A DNA stretch of 64,000 bases from Tetragonia tetragonoides (Eukaryota; Streptophyta; Magnoliopsida; Caryophyllales; Aizoaceae): NCBI GenBank assembly GCA_038025085.1, contig CM076139.1, positions 17,129,307-17,193,306 on the forward strand, written 5' to 3'. Made by a program: the position numbers and the translations under genes. Under the pieces are notes generated by a model. It was not told the origin of the DNA. It saw only the letters and a program-made list of their open reading frames with translations, and did no database searches. Positions 1 to 12,296 of this stretch are shown piece after piece. Within the stretch, counting starts at the first letter, position 1. Every line of letters starts with the position of its first letter.

Positions 1-1210
1 TACCTGCCCGGCGGCCAACGCGTGACAGTGAGGGCCTTCTGGCCAGCCGCTGAGCCTCAGGGGCCCAGTCGCTGAGCCCCAGCGGCAGTCGTGGGCCCCA
101 GCTGCCCTCCGTCTGGCCGCAGTGCCGGTTTGTTGGCTGGGCCGAGTTGTGGCGCCGGGTTTCTTACCCTAAGCCCCAAAATCCGTCCCCCAACTCTATA
201 AATACTTCTCTTCACCCTCTTTTGCAGAAGGTCAGTCAGTTCATAATTTTCAGAGCATTGAGAGCACATATTTCCCCAAATCGAAGAGAATTCAAAAATC
301 TGAAGATCCAAGCAAGCAATACACCTAGCCTAGCACCCAAGATCAAAGAGCAATTCCAATTCTACTAGTGTCGTTCGAATAGAACGTCCAGGTTAACCAT
401 CCTGAGGGCCTAAAAACTTTTTTAAATCTCTTGTTTACTATTTATCAATCATGTTTTATTTAGCTTTTGATTATGGATGAATAAATTTGCATGCTTTGGG
501 TTCTGTATATAATTATGCATGTTTAGTTTATAAAGTTAGCATCTTTTTTATTAGTTATGCAAGTTTGCATCTTTTTGTTTTTTTGCATGCATATAATAGC
601 CTCCTAGGTTTAATTTAGCATAAAGTTAATATCTTTGCATTGTTCTTCTTTTGAAGTTACTAACAATTTTATTGATGTGCATATACAATGCTTGGCGCAT
701 TTAGCAAAGTGCGGTAGGTTGGAGCGTTAATTTAATGCTTTATATCTTGTTTATGCTTGTTAATAGTATGCATGTAAATTGGATATAAATTGTGCGAAGT
801 GATAACATAGGTAATTTGGTTGTCTTTAACCCGCCTAGTTAATTTAGGATCTTGGACAACCGGACTTGTATGGAACCATATAGTATAAATAAATATTTGA
901 CATGGATAAGCTTAGTAAAGGCCGTTTATACGGGCGATTTAGATGAGATTCGTTTTGTTTATTTCGTACCTACACCCCCGAACTCAATATTTAGTCCCCA
1001 TGAGCATGAGTCAATTCCCAATAGGAATTGGGTGCACTTTTGATGGTTTCCAATTGTTTCCTTAAAAATTGGTGGCGGCTTCTTATTTGCAAATTGTTAT
1101 TCCCCATAATTAAATTAAATTGCATATGACCTATTATTAAGAACCATTAATCCTTATGGAATAAAATCACGATTTTAATGGAGAGTCGGGAAGGGGCGAG
1201 GGTTCTTACA
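1..1210 (+). mobile_element. Element D: end of an LTR (nested LTR retrotransposon)
   Basis: This stretch ends abruptly in TTCTTACA at 1210. From 1211 the sequence matches the inside of element A's 3' LTR (8914 onward) without a break. A terminal CA at such a junction is what the end of an inserted LTR looks like. The next five bases, GTTAT, are the likely target-site copy. A TATA box (tataaata, 197-204) followed by a transcript-like region fits an LTR promoter on the plus strand. The first 130 bases are GC-rich. No coding ORF is supported. The rest of the element must lie left of the window, so the family cannot be named. Confidence 0.6.
197..204 (+). promoter_or_regulatory. TATA box of the element D LTR
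   Basis: The octamer TATAAATA lies in a CT-rich context about 1 kb before the LTR end. This is a suitable place for the U3/R boundary. It is inferred from motif and position only. Confidence 0.4.
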
Positions 1211-2477
1211 GTTATTGAACGAAATTATGTTAATAATTGTTCAATTGGATATAGCTCGGAATTGCTATTTTGGTATCATGTTAGTAAGCATGTGGATTCA
1301 TGTTAAAAGCATGTTACTTCAATAAGTTGATATGAACTTTGACTATTGAATAGGTGGTTTTGAATTGGGGCCTAGATGCCATTCATGTAATATGCCATCG
1401 GATATTTGTAACCATATTGGGTTACTTGAGTGCCAAGATTTTGTGTATTACTTGTTATGTGATCACCATATTAAATTGAATTGAGAGTTAAGACTTCTTT
1501 GTGTGAGAGATCCACCAAAGGACACGAATGAGAATTTGTCACTTGTAGCGTTGAGTGGTTCCATTGGTTATGGCCTCAATGTATTGGAAATCTCGTATCC
1601 ATATATGATGATTGGGAGAGTGGTTCTCCGAAATAGTTCTTCCTGTAGACTTCAGGGTCGAAGGACGGTATGCATACTAAGGAACATTGAAGTACTTCGG
1701 GAGTCATCTATACTGTGGGACGGTTGATCCCTCTTTTGCCACTGTGCACGGGACTAACATCCTATTGAATCGACTGCGGTTGGTTTAACAATTCATGCGA
1801 TTCTATTCTCTCTAATGAACTTGGCTAATGGACAATAATAAATACTGAGATTTATTATTTGATGATTATGCGTGTCTTTACTTTTAAAGCATTATGGCTT
1901 TATTCTTAAAGCATGATTATTATTTTATTTGATTAAGCATGTGGACTTAAATTTGGAGATTGAGATGGATTATGTGGTTATGAATTACTCAGCACCGTTG
2001 ATTAGTTGTTTTTTCTTTTTACTTGTGTTTGTTGTCCATTTCTCTTCAATGGTGGGCCTATGATGAACCTATATGGAATTTGTCTCTATGGGGGAGTAGA
2101 TTGACAGGATGTAGCTAGAGGAGTAGAGCTAGTGAAGGCGTGCCAAGAAGATAGTATATCTTCTAAAAATATTTAAATTATTGTTTAGTTTGGAACCTCT
2201 ATTTATTGGGATTTTTATTTTTTGTAATGAGATAAATTCTCTTGCATGAGAAATAATAGTTTAATATTTCTATTTCATTTGGATTAATTGTTTTAAGTCT
2301 AATTGGAAAAGATAGTTAATATTTAATTATCTATTACGCTTGTTTGGGGACATTAGCATTTATTTTTCTTTAGCCTCGTATTTAATTTGAACATTAAATA
2401 CGGCGGTGACGCTTCGAATTTCCAGGGTTTTTCCGCTGCAACTCGTGATTTTTAATGATTTTAAATTGGACAGAAAT
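1211..2477 (+). repeat. Element A 5' LTR remnant
   Basis: It is nearly identical to 8914-10176 of the 3' LTR, with only scattered substitutions, for example tagctcgg versus tagctcga. The upstream 1.5 kb of this LTR is missing because element D was inserted. The terminal part ending in GGGGTGTTACA, seen at 10181-10191, is absent here: after GAAAT (2473-2477) the sequence runs directly into gag. The high similarity between the two copies means A is relatively young. Confidence 0.9.
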
Positions 2478-3640
2478 GGCGCAAGCCTTATTAGCGCAAC
2501 TTGCCCAGTCGCTGCAAGCCTTGGCGCAGTCTAATGCATTGATCGCGCAGATGATGCAGAGGGAGGACACGAGGGCTACTGGGGGTGACGACTTCGCCGC
2601 AGTATCCAAAAAGATTAAAGGGCATAATCCGCCTGTGTTTGAAGGGCGCGAGGATCCCGTACTTCTCGACGATTGGACGCGGGATTTGGAGAAAATCTTC
2701 GCAATAACTGGGTGTCCGGAGGCACTTAAGGTGGACAGTGCTATCTATCTGTTCCTAAAGAAGGCAGATCGTTGGTGGACAACCAATGGTAGCTCGATTA
2801 GAGCTCAACCGGGTTTTAATTGGGAAATGTTAAAAACGGTTCTTCGAGAGGAGTTTTACCCAGAATATCTCAAGGACCAGAAATATAACGAGTTCCTGAA
2901 CCTTATCCAGGGAAGGATGACTGTTCAGGAATATGCTGAGAAGTTTGACGACCTTGCTCGTTTTGCTAGAGAGTTAGTCTCTACAGAAGAGCAAAGGGCC
3001 CGTAGATTCCAGAATGGGTTGTACTAGACCATTCGCGAGTCTTTTTGAATTTTTAAGTGTCAAACTGTGCAAGAAGCCTACAATCGTGTTGCCAATAAAG
3101 TTGCGATTTACAAGCAACGAGAGGAGGTGACTGGGAGAAAGAGAAAGTTTGATGACCATCAGGGTAGTGGTGGTGAGAAGAAGGAAAAGTTCCGGGGAGG
3201 GAACAACAAGAACAACTACAACAACTACAACAACAGCAAGGGGAATAACCACAATGAGGGTGGGAATTCCAGGAATGGAAATGGCAAGAATGGCAATGGG
3301 AATGGCCATAAGAATAATGGGGGTTGGAAGGAAAAACCTTACATTTGCAAGAGATGCAACAAGAATAACCCAGGACTCGAATGTGCTGGAAATAAGGTGA
3401 GGTTCTTCACTTGTCAAGAGTTGGGGCATCGTTCTTTTGATTGTCCTCAGAAGGGCAAGACCGTGAACAATGGTGGGGCAACAACAATGTTCAAGCTCCT
3501 GCAGCTCAGGGTCAATATGGGAACAACCAGGGTGGTAATCGACAGAATGGGCTGAATGGACAGGCTGGAAATGTTCAGAACAATAATGGCAACCAGAACA
3601 GAAATGGAGGTCGTTTGCTTGTGATGAATCAAGTACAGGC
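2455..3640 (+). pseudogene. Element A gag (capsid and nucleocapsid)
   Basis: The capsid part (2476-3027) shows the retrotransposon gag domain pattern: PPVFEGREDP, LDDWTRDLEKIF, then RWWTTNG and FYPEYLKDQK. A stop at 3025-3027 separates it from a basic, Asn/Gly-rich nucleocapsid region (3067-3555). That region holds two knuckle-like clusters, CKRCNKNNPGLEC and a second one reading FTCQELGHRSFDC, which keeps one of its two N-terminal cysteines. A further frame change leads to the protease. The ORF runs directly out of LTR sequence (2455-2477), so the usual leader is gone. It would package element RNA in virus-like particles if intact. It is not intact. Confidence 0.85.
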
Positions 3641-5625
3641 TGATGCGGCAAACTATATGGTGACTGGTATGTTTCTTGTAAATTCTTTGCCTGCCTATGT
3701 ATTATTTGATTCTGGAGCATCACATTCATTCATATCTAAAGACTTTGTTAAGAAACATGGGGAATTTCAAGGCTCAACTATTACAGAACCTTTAGAGACT
3801 TAGTATAGCCACTCCTACTGGGAAGGTGGTATTGCGTAGAGTAATACATCCCAATGTTCGAGTGAACATTGCAGGGTCTGAATTGCATGCAGACTTGATT
3901 GAGTTTCAATTGGAAGATTTTGATGTTATTCTAGGTATGAACTGGCTTAACAAGTATAAAGCGAGAATCGATTGTAGTGAACAAAAGATATCGCTGAAAG
4001 GGCCTAGAGGTAATAGAATCTCTTATAAAGGAATTGTCGCTAAGGGAGGAATTGGGATTATTTCAATGATGGTGGCGAAAAAGCACTTAGTGAAAGGATG
4101 TGAGGGATTTTTGTGTCACATTCAGAATGTAGAGGGAGTAAATGAGGAAATCTCAAAGATTGACGTGGTCAATGAGTTTCCAGATGTATTCCCAAAGGAG
4201 ATTCCTGGTATGCCACCAGTGAGGGATACTGTGTTTCAGATTGACCTAGTTCCTGGAACAGGTCCGATTTCGAGAGCACCTTATAGAATGGCACCTTTAG
4301 AGATGAAAGAACTGAAGGAGAAAATGGAAGAGTTGTTGGACAAAGGGTACATTAGACCTAGTGTGTTACCGTGGTGCGCACCAGTTCTATTTGTGCGCAA
4401 GAAGGATGGTAGTCTGCGTCTCTGCATTGACTGTCGTGAGTTGAACAAGGTCACTGTTAAGAATAGATATCCTCTACCAAGGATTGAAGACCTGTTCGAT
4501 CAACTCCAAGGGGCTGGAGTGTTTTCGAAGGTGGATTTGCGGTCTGGTTATAATCAGCTGAGAATTACTGAGGTCGACATTGCGAAAACTGCCTTTAGGA
4601 CAAGGTATGGGCATTCTGAGTTTACTGTTATGCCATTTGGATTAACTAATGCACCTGCTAAGTTTATGGAGATGATGAATAACACATTTAGACCATATCT
4701 GGATAGTTTTGTGGTCATGTTTATCGATGATATTTTGGTGTATTCGAAAGACAAGGAGGAACACGCAAGACACTTGAGAACTGTTTTGGAGGTGTTGCGA
4801 AATGAGAAGTTGTATGCTAAACTCTCAAAGTGTGAGTTTTGGCTAGAGAGTGTTGCCTTTCTTGGGCACATTATATCTAAAGAAGGAGTCTCTGTTGATC
4901 CTTCTAAGATTCGGGCTGTCATGGATTGGCCTGCTCCAAAAAGTATGACTGAGGTACGAAGTTTCCTCGGGTTGGCTGGCTATTATAGGAGATTTGTGCA
5001 AGACTTATCCAAGGTAGCTAGACCTATCACAAATTTGATGAAGAAGGAGATGAAGTACAAGTGGACTGAACAATGTGAAGAAGCTTTCCAAGAGCTTAAG
5101 AAGAGGTTGACTACTGCAACAGTGTTGACTTTACTGTCCGGAACAGAAGGATTTGAGGTGTATAGTGATGCATCTAAAAATGGGTTGGGGTGTGTGCTTA
5201 TGAAAAATGGCAAGGTGGTTGCTTATGCCTCTCGCCAATTGAAAGTGCATGAGAAGAACTACCCTGCTCATGACATGGAGCTAGCTGACGTGATATTTGC
5301 CTTAAAAATCCGGAGGCATTATTTGTATGGACCTCGTTGCAAGGTCTTTACAGATCACAAGAGTTTGAAGTATATCTTCACTCAAAAGGAGTTGAATATG
5401 AGGCAACGGAGATGGCTCGAGTTGATATCTGAGTACGATCTAGATATTCAGTATCACGAGGGAAAGGCCAATGTAGTGGCTGATGGGTTGAGTAGGAAGA
5501 CTTCGCACACTGTGAATAGCATGATGGTACTACCGTATGACTTGTGTGAGGAATTCAGGAAGTTGGACTTAGAAGTTGTTCAACCAGGTGAGACTGCAGT
5601 GTTGCTGAATGCACTTGTAGTGTGA
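3641..5625 (+). pseudogene. Element A protease, reverse transcriptase and RNase H
   Basis: The aspartic protease motif FDSGASHSF is at about 3709-3735. A frameshift with a stop follows at about 3802. The frame from 3826 to 5625 holds the C-terminal protease motif ILGMNWL and the RT with motifs [35 protein letters not shown] and the catalytic FIDDIL (about 4721-4738). RNase H follows with [14 protein letters not shown] and [11 protein letters not shown]. The frame ends at an in-frame TGA (5623-5625), after which homology continues. The RT active site itself looks preserved. Confidence 0.9.
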
Positions 5626-7098
5626 CCGTCGATCTATGATGAGATCCGAAAGTTGCAAGTTCATGACCCGTTTCTAGAGGAGTTGCATGTCAAGATCAAG
5701 GATGGGAAACATCCTGAATATGAGATCCTTGATGATGGTACGATCAATATGAAGGGGCGTTGGTGTGTACCAAACAACGTCGAGCTGAAACGAACCATTC
5801 TAGATGAGGCGCATGGAACTGTGTATTCTGTTCACCCAGGTGGTGACAAGCTGTACAAAGACTTGAAACTTCAGTTTTGGTGGAAAAATATGAAGCGAGA
5901 GTTTGCTGAGTATGTGGCAAGATGTCTTACTTGTCAAAAGGTGAAGATCGAACACAGGAGGCCTGGAGGTCTTGTTCAATCGCTGGAAATTCCTGGATGG
6001 AAGTGGGATTCAATCTCGATGGATTTCGTGACTGGATTACCAAAGACGAGGTCTGGCAAAGACACTATTTGGGTTATTGTTGACCGACAGACGAAAACGA
6101 CGAGATTCATTGCAATGAAGAAAACTTGGTCGATGGACCAACTCGCTAAAGCTTATGTGAAAAAGGTCTTGAGGTTACATGGAGTGCCTAAAAAGACATT
6201 GTGTCAGACAGGGATACGAGATTCTTGTCCAATTTTTGGGGCAAATTGCAAGATCCTTTTGGTACAAAGTTGAAATTTAGTACGGCATTTCATCCTGCGA
6301 CAGATGGTCAAACGAAATGTACTATTCAAACATTGGAGGACATGTTGCGAGCTTGTGCTCTAGAGATGAAGGACTCTTGGGAGAAGAGTTTGCCTTTGAT
6401 TGAGTTCTCCTACAACAATAGCTACCATGCGAGCATTGGTAGAGCACCTTACGAGGCGTTGTATGGAAGAAAGTGTCGATCTCCTACGTGTTGGAACGAC
6501 ATAAGTGAGACCTTTGTTTTGGGTCCGGATTTTATCCAAGAGACTGTGGATCAAGTGAAACTTGTCCAAGAGAAGATGAAAGCTGCACAAGATAGACAGA
6601 AAGCCAATGCAGATCAACATCGACGAGTGGAGGAATTCCAAGTTGGTGAGAAGGTACTTCTCAAAGTATCTCCTACTCGTGGAGTAATGAGATTTGGGCG
6701 TAAAGGGAAGCTTAGCCCAAAGTACATTGGACCCTACGAGATTCTTGAAAGAATTGGAGAGGTTGCTTATAGGCTTGCTATGCCTATGGATTTTGAGCAA
6801 GTGCACGATGTGTTCCACCTGTCACAACCCAAGAGATCACCATGATCCGAGTCATGTGCTGAACCCTGAAAAGGTAGTGTTAGACGACACACTTACCTAT
6901 GAAGAGCAACCAGTTCGAGTCCTTGAAGAGCGAACTAAACCTGTGAGGATCCTAGATGAGAAAACGAAGAAGACTCGTGCGTCTACGATCAATCTTGTGA
7001 AAGTGTTGTGGGCTAACCACAAAGTCGAAGAGGCGACTTGGGAAACTGAGGCTGATATGCGCAAGCGTTATCCTCAATTGTTCGAACAAGGTACTTAA
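5626..7098 (+). pseudogene. Element A integrase with chromodomain-like C-terminus
   Basis: The zinc-binding region reads HPGGDKLYKDLKLQFWW then CLTCQKVK (HHCC type). The core has MDFVTGLP, a frame change at about 6210, then SDRDTRF and FHPATDGQT. The frame breaks again at about 6830. The last piece (to 7098) contains LVKVLWANHKVEEATWE, the typical chromodomain-like tail of Tekay chromoviruses, which is thought to guide insertion toward particular chromatin. At least two frameshifts make it non-functional. Confidence 0.88.
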
Positions 7099-7364
7099 CC
7101 TTAGTTTTGAGGTCGAAACCTTTTTAAGGGGGGAAGGGTGTAACAATCCACAAAAAGAAAAGAATCAAAGACTGGAAAACTCATTGCATTACATTGCATT
7201 GCATTGCATCATGCTCATTTGGTTATTTGGAAAAGTTGTGAAAATTTTTAAACTTTCGAGTTACATGTTGTGTATTGAACTTTGAAAGTGTGGTGGAAAA
7301 ACTTCGCCTTATGGAACTAGCTTCATTTTGGTGGTGATCCTAAGTTTCGAGGACGAAACTCTTT

Positions 7365-7379
7365 TTAAGGGGGTAAGGA
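7365..7379 (+). other. Element A polypurine tract
   Basis: The purine-rich run ttaagggggtaagga directly precedes the TGTAATACCCC start of the 3' LTR. It would prime plus-strand DNA synthesis. A second, similar tract (aaggggggaaggg followed by TGTAACA) lies at about 7126-7146, so an older or alternative LTR start may have been duplicated here. Confidence 0.7.
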
Positions 7380-10191
7380 TGTAATACCCCGTAATTTTTA
7401 TTCATTTTAGAATAATAATTACTTAAAAAGAAAAATGCAATTTCGTATTTAAAATAATTAATTGGGCTCATAAATGTTTAGAGTGCCTAATTAATATTGG
7501 GTTTTAGTTTTGGACCTCATTAAATGTAATTGGGCCAAAATAAAAAGAAAGAATTTGGGCTGGATTATTTTCGGATTGGCCGAAAATAAGGGCAAGAAAT
7601 CAGTTTTTATTTTTCAAAATTTCATTTCCTAAAAAGGTGGATTTTGAGAGGGATTGACTAGTTATTTGTTTGGGAAGTTGAAGGAGAAAAGGAAAGAGTA
7701 GAATTAGGGATTTGGTTTCCTAATTGAACTCAACTTCCACACTCATCAACTTAACCTAGACAAACCAAAAAAAAAAGCCACTCATCTCTCACCTCTCAAA
7801 CTCACGCACGACCCAGGAGGAAAAGAAAGAGAATTCTTCACTCTTTCACAATTCTTCTTTGCTCAATTTTAATCCTTGATTTTCAAGTAAGTGTTCTAAA
7901 TTTGTTTCCTTTGATTATTAAAAGCTTTTAGATTCAATTCAAGTATGATTTTATGAACCCTAGTTTTTGTATGGGTAAACCCTAATTTAGTTTTGCCTAG
8001 GGTTTGCTAGGTTCTATTAATTTTGCATGATAGGATCATGATTAGCGTTTGATTGTGGTTTTATTGAAATTGAATCAAGTTTGAGTTGAAAAAGGTTAGA
8101 TCTTTGTAATTTATTTAAATCTGAAAATTTATTAATTGTAGATTTAATTAGATTAGGATTTTGTTAAATTGATTTAAAAAAAAAAAGGGGGCACGACCGT
8201 GCATGAAGGCACGCGTGTCGCGGGCTGCCGTGGGCTGCACGGGCCGCTGGCCGTGCAGCCGGCAGCAGCCGTCGCCCGGCAGCACTAGCCGCTGCTGGTG
8301 GTGGGCCATGGTGGTGATCGGCAGTGGTGGTTGATGTGGTGATGTTTTGTTGTTGACTTGTTTTGACTTGTTGACTTATTTTAAGGTTTTGGAAAGTTTC
8401 CTAAATTGGTTTATGTAAATTGTACTTTTGGAAACTTTGAGCATGCATGAGTAACTAAAATTCCAGCAACTTAATTAATTAAATTAAGGGTACTAAATCA
8501 TCTTTAAAGTTTAATAAAGTGGTTTAGAAGTCAAGGTATTGACTATTGTTATATTGTGGATTTGTTAGGACCCGTTGACCGCGCTTGAAACGTAAGGAGC
8601 TTACGTTGTTTGCTTGATTGGACTTGCCTTAATCTGAAGGTAATTCATGTCTAGATGAATTATGTAATCTCTTTGTCATAATTCATATCTATTGGGATTT
8701 GTATTCATTTGTCTAGTATTGAATTGAGAATGTGAATTCATATTTGGACTTGTGAGTATTTTGAAAAGGGATAATTAATGTGTATTTCCTTGTGATAAAT
8801 CGTATAGAATTATATGTTAGTGAATGCATGTATAATGTTGGAAATTCACTTGTGTAGCAATGTCTACTTGATTAATATTCATGTGAGGAGATGCATGTTT
8901 TATTATTGGTTATTGAACGAAATTATGTTAATAATTGTTCAATTGGATATAGCTCGAAATTGCTATTTTGGTGTCATGTTAGTAAGCATGTGGATTCATG
9001 TTAGAAGCATGTTACTTCAATAAGTTGATATGAACTTTGACTATTGAATAGGTGGTTTTGAATTGGGGCCTAGATGCCATTCATGTAATATGCCATCGGA
9101 AATTTGTAACCATATTGGGTTACTTGAGTGCCAAGATTTTGTGTATTACTTGTTATGTGATCACCATATTAAATTGAATTGAGAGTTAAGACTTCTTTGT
9201 GTGAGAGATCCACCAAAGGACACGAATGAGAAATTTTCACTTGTAGCGTTGAGTGGTTCTATTGGTTATGGCCTCAATGTATTGGAAATCTCGTATCCAT
9301 ATATGATGATTGGGCGAGTGGTTCTCCGAAACAGTTCTTCCTGTAGACTTCAGGGTCGAAGGAGGGCATGCATACTAAGGAACATTGAAGTACTTCGGGA
9401 GTCATCTATACTTCGGGACGGTTGATCCCTCTTTTGCCACTGTGCACGGGACTAACATCCTATTGAATCGACTGCGGTTGGTTTGACAATTCATGCGATT
9501 CTCTTCTCTCTAATGAACTTGGCTAATGGACAATAATAAACACTGAGATTTATTATTTGATGATTATGCGTGTCTTTACTTTTAAAGCATGATGTCTTTA
9601 TTCTTAAAGCATGATTATTATTTTATTTGATTAAGCATGTGGACTTAAATTTGGAGATTGAGATGAATTATGTGGTTATGAATTACTCAGCATCGCTGAT
9701 TAGTTGTTTTTTTCTTTTTATTTGTGTTTGTTGTCCATTTCTCTTCAATGGTGGGCCTATGATGAACCTATATGGAATTTGTCTATATGGGGGAGTAGAT
9801 TGACAGGATTGTAGCTCGAGGAGTAGAGCTAGTGAAGGCGTGCCAAGAAGATAGTATATCTTCTAAAAACATTTAAATTATTGTTTAGTTTTGAACATCT
9901 ATTTATTGGGATTTTTATTTATTGTAATGAGATTAATTATCTTGCATAAGAATTAATAGTTTAATATTTCTATTTCATTTGGATTAACTGTTTTAAGTCT
10001 AGTTAGAAAAGATAGTTAATATTTAATTATCTATTACGCTTGTTTGGGGACACTAGCATTTGTTTTTCTTTAGCCTCGTATTTAATTTGAACATTAAATA
10101 CGGCGGTGACGTTTCGAATTTCCAGGGTTTTTTCCGCTGCAACTTTTGATTTTTAATGGTTTTAAATTGGACGGAAATTCGGGGTGTTACA
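7380..10191 (+). repeat. Element A 3' LTR, 2.8 kb
   Basis: It begins TGTAATACCCC and ends GGGGTGTTACA, giving good terminal inverted repeats with TG...CA ends. It contains the whole 1211-2477 segment again. A GC-rich patch (about 8190-8300) lies in the first third. The element B protease sequence resumes immediately after it. The first five bases there, ATACT, should be the target duplication, whose partner is left of the window. Confidence 0.92.
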
Positions 10192-11484
10192 ATACTGAAC
10201 TAGGCTCTAACCCAACCTTAACAGCAGAATTCTTATACAAGAAGGAATGCGAAGCACCAGAATCAAATAACACATATGCTGGATGAGAGTGAACGAGAAA
10301 AGTACCAGCAATGACGTTCGAATCTGCTTCAGCTTCGGCGCGGTTCAACACGTAAAGTCTTCCGTTTACACCACGGTTGTTGTTCTGTGTATTCTGCGTT
10401 GTTGGCTGGGCGTTGCCCTGATTTCCTCCTGCAGGTGCAGTTTTGTTGAAACCTTTATTGTTGTTGCTATAACCTCCTCAATTTTCTCGGAAATTATTAC
10501 CGTTGCCACAATTGTTATTATTGTAACCTCCATGATTCTGCACATTTCCGGACTTCCCTTTATTCCTACATTCGGAAGCTTTATGTCCGGGTTTGTTACA
10601 CTCATAACAAGTAAGTACTTCTCCTTGGCAGTTCTTGCCCAGATGTGCCACACGACACTTATGGCAGGGTGTGTTCTTATGAGCTAGAATTGTTGCTCGG
10701 TTGTTCCGGGAATTCCTATTCTGATTGTTGTTGTTGTTGTTGTTCCCCACTCCATAACCATTGGCCCGCTTTGGCCTACGGACGTGCGCATTTTGATGAG
10801 AAGAACTTCCTTCTTCATGCTTGTGCTTCCCAAGCACAAAATCTCTTCGGCCACAATTCGTTCCTGATTTAGAGCTTTATCATATGCCACTTGAAACATG
10901 TCTGACTAACCCGCAACAAATCTCTGGATATCCAACTGCAATCCATCCTCGAACCTCGAGACATGGTTCGTCTTGTCCGCAACCAAAAGTGGTGCGAACA
11001 CCGCGAGTTCGTTAAACTTAGAGGCATATTCAGCTACTGACATCTTTCCTTGAGTCTGAGTCGGATTCTCAAATTCTTCTTGTTTCAAATGATGAAGAGA
11101 CCTAGGATAGAACCTTTCGCGAATCGCTTCCTTGAATCGGGTCCAGTTGAAACCAGGCGGTGCTACAAGTGCGGCAACCACATCATTCCACCACTTATTC
11201 GCCTCACCGCGTAAGTAGTACGTGGCACTGATGACTTTCAGGTCATTCTGTCGTCCAGTGGCCGCGAATAGCCTCTCAAAGTCAATGATCCACCCTTCCA
11301 GCTTGGTAGGATCAGCACCTCTTTCAAAAGTTGGTGGCTTGAGAGCGTCGAAATCCTTAAATGCTTTCGCTGCTGCGTCTTGTGCATTGTGTTATTGTTC
11401 TTCTCTTTCGAGTTGTCACTCCATGAATTTAGCGACGTTAATGAAGGTGTCCTCGAGTCTAGTGATACGTGCATTTTGATCCAT
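10192..11484 (-). pseudogene. Element B gag and start of protease
   Basis: The likely start is ATG at 11484. Early in-frame stops occur around 11425 (TGA) and shortly after (TAA). The capsid domain follows with KPPTFERGADP, the WIIDFERLFAATG-like segment, ANKWWNDVV and RFYPRSLHHLKQEEF. The nucleocapsid (10478-10837) has CHKCRVAHLGKNC and CYECNKPGHKASEC in an Asn-rich context. Protease motif FDSGASHSF is readable on the minus strand at about 10230-10280. Homology is cut at 10192 by the end of element A's LTR. Confidence 0.87.
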
Positions 11485-12296
11485 CTTCGCGAGTTACGGG
11501 TTTCTGTAACGAGGAACAATCAATGGCGTAAGGCCACTAATTAATCAATGATATCCCAACTCTTTGGGTCACAGCAAAAGAGACTTGGGTTATATCATAA
11601 CCCGCTCTAGGCAATTATACTTAGCCAAATTTCAATAAATACTGACCTGGTCGAAGGTCTATTTTAGCAAGTCCATGCTAATTCAAGTAGATAAGTAAGC
11701 ATAATATTGACATTCAGTTTATAAGGAGATGGGTCACAACTCAGAGGTTGTCCCGAAATTCAATCATGGCCTACATGCTTGGCCTAATAACGAAGAACAT
11801 GACCCAACTTGGTCCAATAAATGCAATAATAACACAAAGCATACTTTTAACGCATAATTGACCATATAAATGATTATACTAATGGTAAATAGCACATAAA
11901 GAGACATGTTCACAAATTCCCATAATAGGCATAAAAAACATGCTTAATAATAAATAAGCAAAATAAATATTTATTGCATAACAATCATTATAAAGATTTA
12001 TTCAAAATTGACTATAAAGTCAAATTAACTAAACATTTCTCAACATTTATTTGACCACGTAGGATCATCATATAACGAGAAAAAGAGTGGAATATTTAAT
12101 CAAAACTAGGAAAGTATCAATCCAAGCTCACTGGGTTATCTCTCGACCCAGGAGGCGATGGATCTTCATCCTCCCTAAATGCCGCCTCCTTGCCCTTACA
12201 TCCACTAGTCGGGATATAGGGCGGATGAACTCTTGCCTTCTTACCAATAGGGGTAAAGAGGGCACTATAGGCTCTAGCGTTCATATGACTACGACA

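Larger units (their letters stand above)
1211..10191 (+). mobile_element. Element A: Ty3/gypsy chromovirus (Tekay/Del-like), degenerate
   Basis: The order is remnant 5' LTR (1211-2477), gag, protease, RT, RNase H, integrase with a chromodomain-like tail, polypurine tract and full 3' LTR (7380-10191). Integrase after RT defines Ty3/gypsy. The long LTRs, the double zinc knuckle and the C-terminal chromodomain-like segment point to a Tekay/Del chromovirus. The 5' LTR is interrupted by element D, and its last bases, the primer-binding site and the leader are deleted. Pol carries several frameshifts and a stop. The element is therefore dead. It sits inside element B. Confidence 0.9.

Noticed and set aside
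2974..3729. 251-codon minus-strand ORF in element A
   Set aside because: It is antisense to the Asn/Gly-rich nucleocapsid and protease region. The hydrophobic repeats are mirror codons of that biased sequence.
10283..10872. Plus-strand ORFs opposite element B gag
   Set aside because: The minus strand encodes clear CCHC knuckles and protease, so the plus frames are shadows.
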